Shown piece by piece: positions 18,513 through 22,735 of a DNA stretch of 22,735 nt. The stretch covers positions 1-22,735 of the forward strand of contig LSSK01000608.1 in the NCBI GenBank assembly GCA_001969505.1, written 5' to 3'. The position numbers and the translations under genes were made by a program. Position 1 is the stretch's first letter. Every line of letters starts with the position of its first letter. The notes under the pieces are model-generated. The model was not told the DNA's origin and did not search any database. It saw only the letters and a list, made by a program, of their open reading frames with translations. This DNA comes from Zancudomyces culisetae (taxonomy: Eukaryota; Kickxellomycota; Harpellomycetes; Harpellales; Legeriomycetaceae).

Positions 18513-21500
18513 TTATAGAGAAGATAACCTAGCCTGAGCAGGTTTAGACATTGAGGTGAGGGGGTCGGACAAAGCAGAGTGGATGACATTCTTGAGAGGA
18601 TCAGCAAAAGGTGCTACAGCATCAGCACGGTGGTCAATCAGATAGCAGATTGCATCATAGACAACAGCATCTTCCATATGGTCTTCTTTAAGAGGCAAAC
18701 AAGAAAGCCAGACAGGCAAAACATCAGAGTAAGGAATCAGATCAGGAAGTTTGAGAATTAGTCTAGCGACAGAACCACAGGCATTGTCAAGAAGATTGGA
18801 AGCGTTTGTGTTTTTGGAGAATAGAAGCCAGAGAGCCTTGAGGATGTTCTCGAATTGGGTAGACCAGTCAACGGTAGAGTTTAGAACCAAGACACCGATT
18901 CCGTAGGCGCTGTTTGACATAACTTCGGCTTCGGGATCAGCCAAACCTTGCATGAACATGGAGTATAGAGGTTCGGTTGCAGGGGTGATTTCAGCGCCCA
19001 AATTCTTTGTTATTTCAGACATACAGCCAACAGCCATTGAGCGCTCAGCGACAGCGCAGGCTGGGGATGAGAAGGTTTGGAATAGTGGAATGAAGGATGG
19101 AAGTAGAGGAACAAATGATGCACCCATGACATTGGATAGCTCAGAGACACAGTCACCAGCTGCACCAATGAGAAGAGAGTCGTATTCAGCCAATTCACCG
19201 GCTACAGGTTCATCATCATCTTCAAAGTCAGGCATCTGACACAAAGCCTTCTTCTGCAAAAGCAGTTGGAGGTTCTCAACAATAGGTTGAACATAGTTTT
19301 GAATCAAAGCAGGACCGACAGAAGACATGGCCTCTCTAAGCTCAACTAGAATTTGAGTAACAACAATGGTAGAGTCTTCTTCAGCCCACATTTCCATGAT
19401 TGGTGGCATGGACATTTCTACAATAGAGGTAACGTTTTCAACCAAAGGAACGGTGGCAGGGACGCCGCTTACCCAAGGTTCTTTGGTACCCATTGAGTTG
19501 AATGTGGTGATGAAAACAAACAGAGAGCTAACAGCTGATTTTCTGGTAGTATCGGAGTAGTGGACCAGGAGCTTAAGCAGTTCGGGAACAATGGAGCTGA
19601 CATAAGGCAGGAATTTGGCTCTGGTTGAGGCAAACAGCTCGGCTACACAGTCGGCTGCTATTTCCTTTTCTTCAGCCGCTGCTGTGCTCACATTGAAGTC
19701 GGAGTTCTCATCCTCGTCTTCAGCCTCGTCGGATATCAAATCCACACCATCAGATTCACCAAGAGTTTCCTCTGTCGCAAATGTGGCTAAAGCTTCGCCT
19801 ACAATGTGGGGGAGGTATGGTTCGAGCTCTGCGTCAAAGACTCTGCTGATCACTCCAAAGAAGCAAAAACCACAGTCACGCAAGGTAGCATGTTGTGTCT
19901 TCATTCCCTGGAAGGTAAGTTGGACAATTTCGGCTAGGTATGGCAAAAATGCCTCCTTTCCTGCCATTTCAGCCATGGTTCCTGCTGTGTCTGTTGCAAC
20001 ACCACGAAGTGAGATCTCGTCATCACCTTCAGTAACTGTCATTGCTTTTCCTATCCTTTGCATTGTTTCTGTAAAGAATGGCAAAAATCCTTTTCCAGAT
20101 GCATGGGCTGCACTTCCTATTGCGGCCATTGCGGTAACCTTCACATCACTTGGTCCATTATCAACCAATGCTATGAGCTGGGGTACTAATGTTGGAAGGT
20201 ACTCGTTTGTGCTCTCACCCAATCCTTCTAGAATTGCATCAAGTGCATTGCACGCATGCTTTCCTGTATCTGCACTTGTTGAAGTATAGAGGATATTGAT
20301 TATGGATGGAAGGAGTTCCTTGTGGAATGTTGAGATTTCGGCTGCAAGTTCCTCTGCAAAACATCCGAGCGCCATACACGCTGCCTTTTGGACACGTGAG
20401 TCCGAATCGCGAAGTCCTGCGCTTACAACTCCAACCAAATCAGAAACTTGGCTTCTGACAAAGTCTACACTTCCTTCAACTGTAATGGCCAATGCAAGCA
20501 TACCTCCCTTTCTTTCCAAAGGATCTGCACTTTGCATGTACTGTACCACATGGCCCCACACAATTGGGAAGACCTGTGCTGGTGGCATGTTTGTAGAAAG
20601 CACGTTGAGTACTCTAAGTGCAACTCGAGATGGTGACTCTTCACTGATGTCATCGCTGTCCTCTTCTTTGGTTATCACCATGATGCGCTCAATAAGCCCT
20701 GGGACTATCTTGAGTTTTTGAATTCTAGTTCTCTTGTATGTAGCTGCCCAGGCCAAGAAGTTCAGTGCCATTACTCTCAGGTTTGAGTCAAGATCCAAGT
20801 TCGATCCAACTGTCAGTCCAAATTCGACAAATTCCCCGAGATGCTTGTTCAACAATGGTGTCTCCAATAGCAGCAAAATGTTCAAAACCTCAAAGCACTT
20901 GCTTGCGTTATCCTCATCCCCTGCTTGAAGACATGTTTCCAATACTCTGGCCATTGCTGGAACAGTCTCTTGGAATCTTGTTACCTCTCGCTTTTCCTCG
21001 ATATATTCACCAACTTTACACATTGCCTCCATTGCTGTGACTCTTACTTGCAAACTCTCTGGGTCGTTGAGAAGCTTTTCAAGCAAATCCATCAAGGGTT
21101 GGAAATTGTCAGAAATTGTTTCAGAGATCATTTCCAAGAGTGAATCTAACACATATATACCGATCTCTCTATGCGAAACTGCTGGGCTGTTGCAGCTTTC
21201 GTACAAGAACTCTACCAGACCAGGCCATGCGTTATTGGGGACGTCGATTCTTGCTATTGAGGTGACTGCTCTTCCCAAACCGTGTTGAGTAAGCTTTTCT
21301 TGCTCCTCAAACATTTTTTTCAAGAGGTGCTCTCTTACTTGCTGCTTGACTTTTTCGTCTTGCTTTTCCCAGAGTTTGCTTATCTGTTTTCTAAGTTCAA
21401 CGGCAGCCAATTGACGAACTTGCCATTCAGGTGCTCCTGTGGCAATTTCGACCAACCCAGGCAAACATTCATTGTGGACGTAGAATTCATCATTTAGCTT

Positions 21501-21590
21501 CTTTGTAACTGTTCTGAGTGTTTCAGTGTCGTTTGCAAAGACCAAATTGTGTAATTGGACTTTTAGATTTTCCAAAAAACTCTGATCCAT
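18513..21590 (-). CDS. KAP123-like: Karyopherin / importin-beta family, Kap123 (importin-4) type
   Basis: Nuclear import receptor of 1025 residues made of HEAT repeats. In yeast Kap123 carries ribosomal proteins and histones H3/H4 through the nuclear pore with Ran-GTP release (family knowledge). The N-terminus (MDQSFLENLKVQLHNLV) and the segment LAAVELRKQISKLW at 61-74 match the importin-beta N-terminal domain of this subfamily. Recognisable HEAT helices continue throughout, for example LRVMALNFLAWAA (271-283), RVQKAACMALGCFAEE (399-414) and DVKVTAMAAIGSAAH (482-496). Two acidic insertions lie at 309-319 and 605-632. Length is slightly below the usual ~1080-1110, mostly at the C-terminus, but both ends look natural. 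It is intronless in contrast to the smaller housekeeping genes here. A CT-rich tract on its own strand lies 145-185 bases upstream of the ATG. Its antisense open frames are shadows. Confidence 0.92.
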   Translation of the reverse strand: MDQSFLENLKVQLHNLVFANDTETLRTVTKKLNDEFYVHNECLPGLVEIATGAPEWQVRQLAAVELRKQISKLWEKQDEKVKQQVREHLLKKMFEEQEKLTQHGLGRAVTSIARIDVPNNAWPGLVEFLYESCNSPAVSHREIGIYVLDSLLEMISETISDNFQPLMDLLEKLLNDPESLQVRVTAMEAMCKVGEYIEEKREVTRFQETVPAMARVLETCLQAGDEDNASKCFEVLNILLLLETPLLNKHLGEFVEFGLTVGSNLDLDSNLRVMALNFLAWAATYKRTRIQKLKIVPGLIERIMVITKEEDSDDISEESPSRVALRVLNVLSTNMPPAQVFPIVWGHVVQYMQSADPLERKGGMLALAITVEGSVDFVRSQVSDLVGVVSAGLRDSDSRVQKAACMALGCFAEELAAEISTFHKELLPSIINILYTSTSADTGKHACNALDAILEGLGESTNEYLPTLVPQLIALVDNGPSDVKVTAMAAIGSAAHASGKGFLPFFTETMQRIGKAMTVTEGDDEISLRGVATDTAGTMAEMAGKEAFLPYLAEIVQLTFQGMKTQHATLRDCGFCFFGVISRVFDAELEPYLPHIVGEALATFATEETLGESDGVDLISDEAEDEDENSDFNVSTAAAEEKEIAADCVAELFASTRAKFLPYVSSIVPELLKLLVHYSDTTRKSAVSSLFVFITTFNSMGTKEPWVSGVPATVPLVENVTSIVEMSMPPIMEMWAEEDSTIVVTQILVELREAMSSVGPALIQNYVQPIVENLQLLLQKKALCQMPDFEDDDEPVAGELAEYDSLLIGAAGDCVSELSNVMGASFVPLLPSFIPLFQTFSSPACAVAERSMAVGCMSEITKNLGAEITPATEPLYSMFMQGLADPEAEVMSNSAYGIGVLVLNSTVDWSTQFENILKALWLLFSKNTNASNLLDNACGSVARLILKLPDLIPYSDVLPVWLSCLPLKEDHMEDAVVYDAICYLIDHRADAVAPFADPLKNVIHSALSDPLTSMSKPAQARLSSL

Positions 21591-22520
21591 TTTTGGTTAT
21601 GTATGTTCTTACCCGATTTTCTCTAGCTTTCAAGGTGGTAAAGTGAAAGAGCAATGTATATCGCTTCTTTAATTATAATACGATGTTAGCAAAATAAAGT
21701 TTAAAAATCTAGTAATAAAGTTCCACCTAAAAAAGAGCAGAGCAGAGTAGAGGAGAGGAGAGAAGAGAAAGAGAATAAAAAGTCACTCTGAATATCGAAT
21801 ATCAATTTTCAAAATCTTGTTGGAGCTTTAATATCCAATGTTTGGCTCGACGAGTAAATTTTTTTTTTTTTTTTTTACTTTTGGCCCTGATCAAAGAGTG
21901 GGCGAAAAAAAAAAATTTTTTTTTTCTTTTGCAGCCATTTTTTTTTAGCGCTAGAAAGCGGCTATTAGCTGATCGTATAAAAGTAATCACTGGAAATTTT
22001 TGAAAAATGTTGGGTGGAAATAAGGCGTTTATTTTCCTAGATTTTTTAGTTTCTTTTTTTGTTTTTTCCCTTAACAAATCCATCTAATTTTAAAAAGTAT
22101 TCATCAATAGCAAATGTTGGTCAGGTACTCAATTACATATTTAAAAACAAAAAAAATTTTTTTTAGTTTAATTTTTGTTTTTGTTTTTGTTGTTATTTTT
22201 GCATAAAAAAAATAAATTCATGTACACTCAACCCGTAGAATAAGCATAATGAAAATAAAACTAGAAATCGGTTAATCAACCAAAGAACAAAAGGCGTTTG
22301 CAACTTTGTTTTTATTTTTAGTTATAGCTTGTTTATTTGCACCCTGGACCTCAAAATAAACTATTTATCAAAGTCTGGGCGTCCACACACAAACACGTGG
22401 GGTGGAAGAGGGGAAAAAGGGTACTGAGAATGTGTTTTTTTTTTTTTTTTTTCGGTAGAAAAAAAAATTTATTTAGAAAATAAAAAGTTCCTAAAAATAA
22501 AAACAATCTATATTCTAAAC
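21591..22520. other. Intergenic region upstream of the karyopherin gene, rich in poly(A)/poly(T) tracts
   Basis: Contains a GA-rich tract (21734-21775), T18 at 21859-21876, A11 followed by T10 at 21905-21925 (a perfect self-complementary 20-mer core), mixed A/T runs at 22150-22200 and another T18 at 22435-22452. Poly(dA:dT) tracts exclude nucleosomes in fungi and are typical of promoters. Minus frames at 21802-22083 and 22351-22569 are low-complexity Lys/Phe frames made by these runs and are not called. Confidence 0.5.
21734..21775. repeat. GA-rich (CT on minus strand) tract in the karyopherin promoter
   Basis: Imperfect AGAG/GAGCAG repeats over about 42 bases. On the gene's own strand this is a pyrimidine tract ~145-185 bases before the ATG, a position where CT-rich promoter elements are common in highly expressed fungal genes. 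Confidence 0.6.
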
Positions 22521-22735
22521 TCATCCTATTCCCCTTCGACTCTCTAGAGTCTCCGTACCCGATGGGCATTGGTTCAAGGGGAGTGGGACTACACTAATGT
22601 CTTTCAACACTAGGTAGCGAGGTAAAAAGGTCTCGTTAAGAAACCGGGCTGTGGAAACCACTGCTCTAACGCAAGTGGCGTTTGGATCCCGAAGAATCCC
22701 AGGTAGTTTGAGCTTTAACTCCTCCCCCAGGAGTT
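22521..22735 (-). CDS. Open frame of unknown identity running off the right edge (partial)
   Basis: On the minus strand the frame is open from the window edge (first full codon at 22733) to TGA at 22521-22523, giving 70 residues that include LPGILRDPNATCVRAVV, FLNETFLPRYLVLKDIS and QCPSGTETLESRRGIG. The block has clearly higher GC than the adjoining 700 bases, and mixed codon third positions, as expected for coding DNA. No family is recognised; a gene's last exon or the end of a repeated or mobile element are both possible. Nothing matching rRNA, tRNA or spliceosomal RNA was seen. The extreme end (22717-22735) forms a perfect 7-bp inverted repeat with a C5 loop. Confidence 0.3.
   Translation of the reverse strand, partial: LLGEELKLKLPGILRDPNATCVRAVVSTARFLNETFLPRYLVLKDISVVPLPLNQCPSGTETLESRRGIG

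Noticed and set aside
19615-20289. 224-codon plus-strand frame inside the karyopherin gene
   Set aside because: It is antisense to a well-supported HEAT-repeat protein and Ser/Ala/Val-rich, as expected for a mirror frame of that gene.
22351-22569. 72-codon minus-strand frame with a Lys-rich stretch
   Set aside because: The Lys/Phe runs come from the T18 tract; the overlapping frame that is open to the window edge has better composition.

Overview
This window looks like nuclear DNA of an early-diverging, AT-rich filamentous fungus. Long A/T-rich spacers separate widely spaced genes. Two genes carry short GT...TAG introns, TATA boxes sit in front of several starts, and the protein families are fungal: a Rvs167/Hob1-type BAR-SH3 protein, a yeast Lcb3-like sphingoid phosphate phosphatase, a Kap123-like importin and an AA11-like copper monooxygenase. 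GH19 chitinases are unusual in Dikarya. Together with the base composition they suggest Zoopagomycota (for example Kickxellomycotina/Harpellales) or a similar lineage, but that placement is inference.

Layout. 1-134: 3' end of an unidentified Cys-rich protein gene (+). 999-2657: secreted AA11-like lytic polysaccharide monooxygenase (+). 2977-4605: five-exon Lcb3-like sphingoid-base-phosphate phosphatase (-). 5098-5284: TATA box followed by a 46-codon membrane-protein-like ORF (+, tentative). 6349-8384: six-exon BAR-SH3 protein (+). 8749-9252: ElaA-like GNAT acetyltransferase (-). 9924-11225 and 14093-15292: two GH19 chitinase precursors (-) with similar catalytic domains and very different N-terminal extensions, one acidic and repeated, one basic and rich in Lys-Arg sites. 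17649-18218: basic, possibly bZIP-like coiled-coil protein (+). 18513-21590: intronless Kap123/importin-4 type karyopherin (-). 22521-22735: edge of a region of higher GC with an open minus-strand frame running off the window.

How the genes relate. The monooxygenase and the two chitinases would act together on chitin: the copper enzyme opens crystalline chains by oxidation and GH19 enzymes hydrolyse them. They are separated by housekeeping genes (phosphatase, endocytic scaffold) and lie on both strands, so this is a loose neighbourhood rather than an operon-like cluster. The phosphatase, BAR-SH3 protein and importin serve sphingolipid turnover, endocytosis and nuclear import, and have no evident link to the chitin genes.

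Most interesting points. The two GH19 precursors have oppositely charged N-terminal regions, and the basic one carries two related W-x-R peptides, each directly after a Lys-Arg site. All nine introns I could reconstruct end in TAG. The karyopherin side ends in a sharp compositional break with an unexplained open frame. Exon structures were built by eye from frame, splice signals and family motifs; none has been checked against transcripts.
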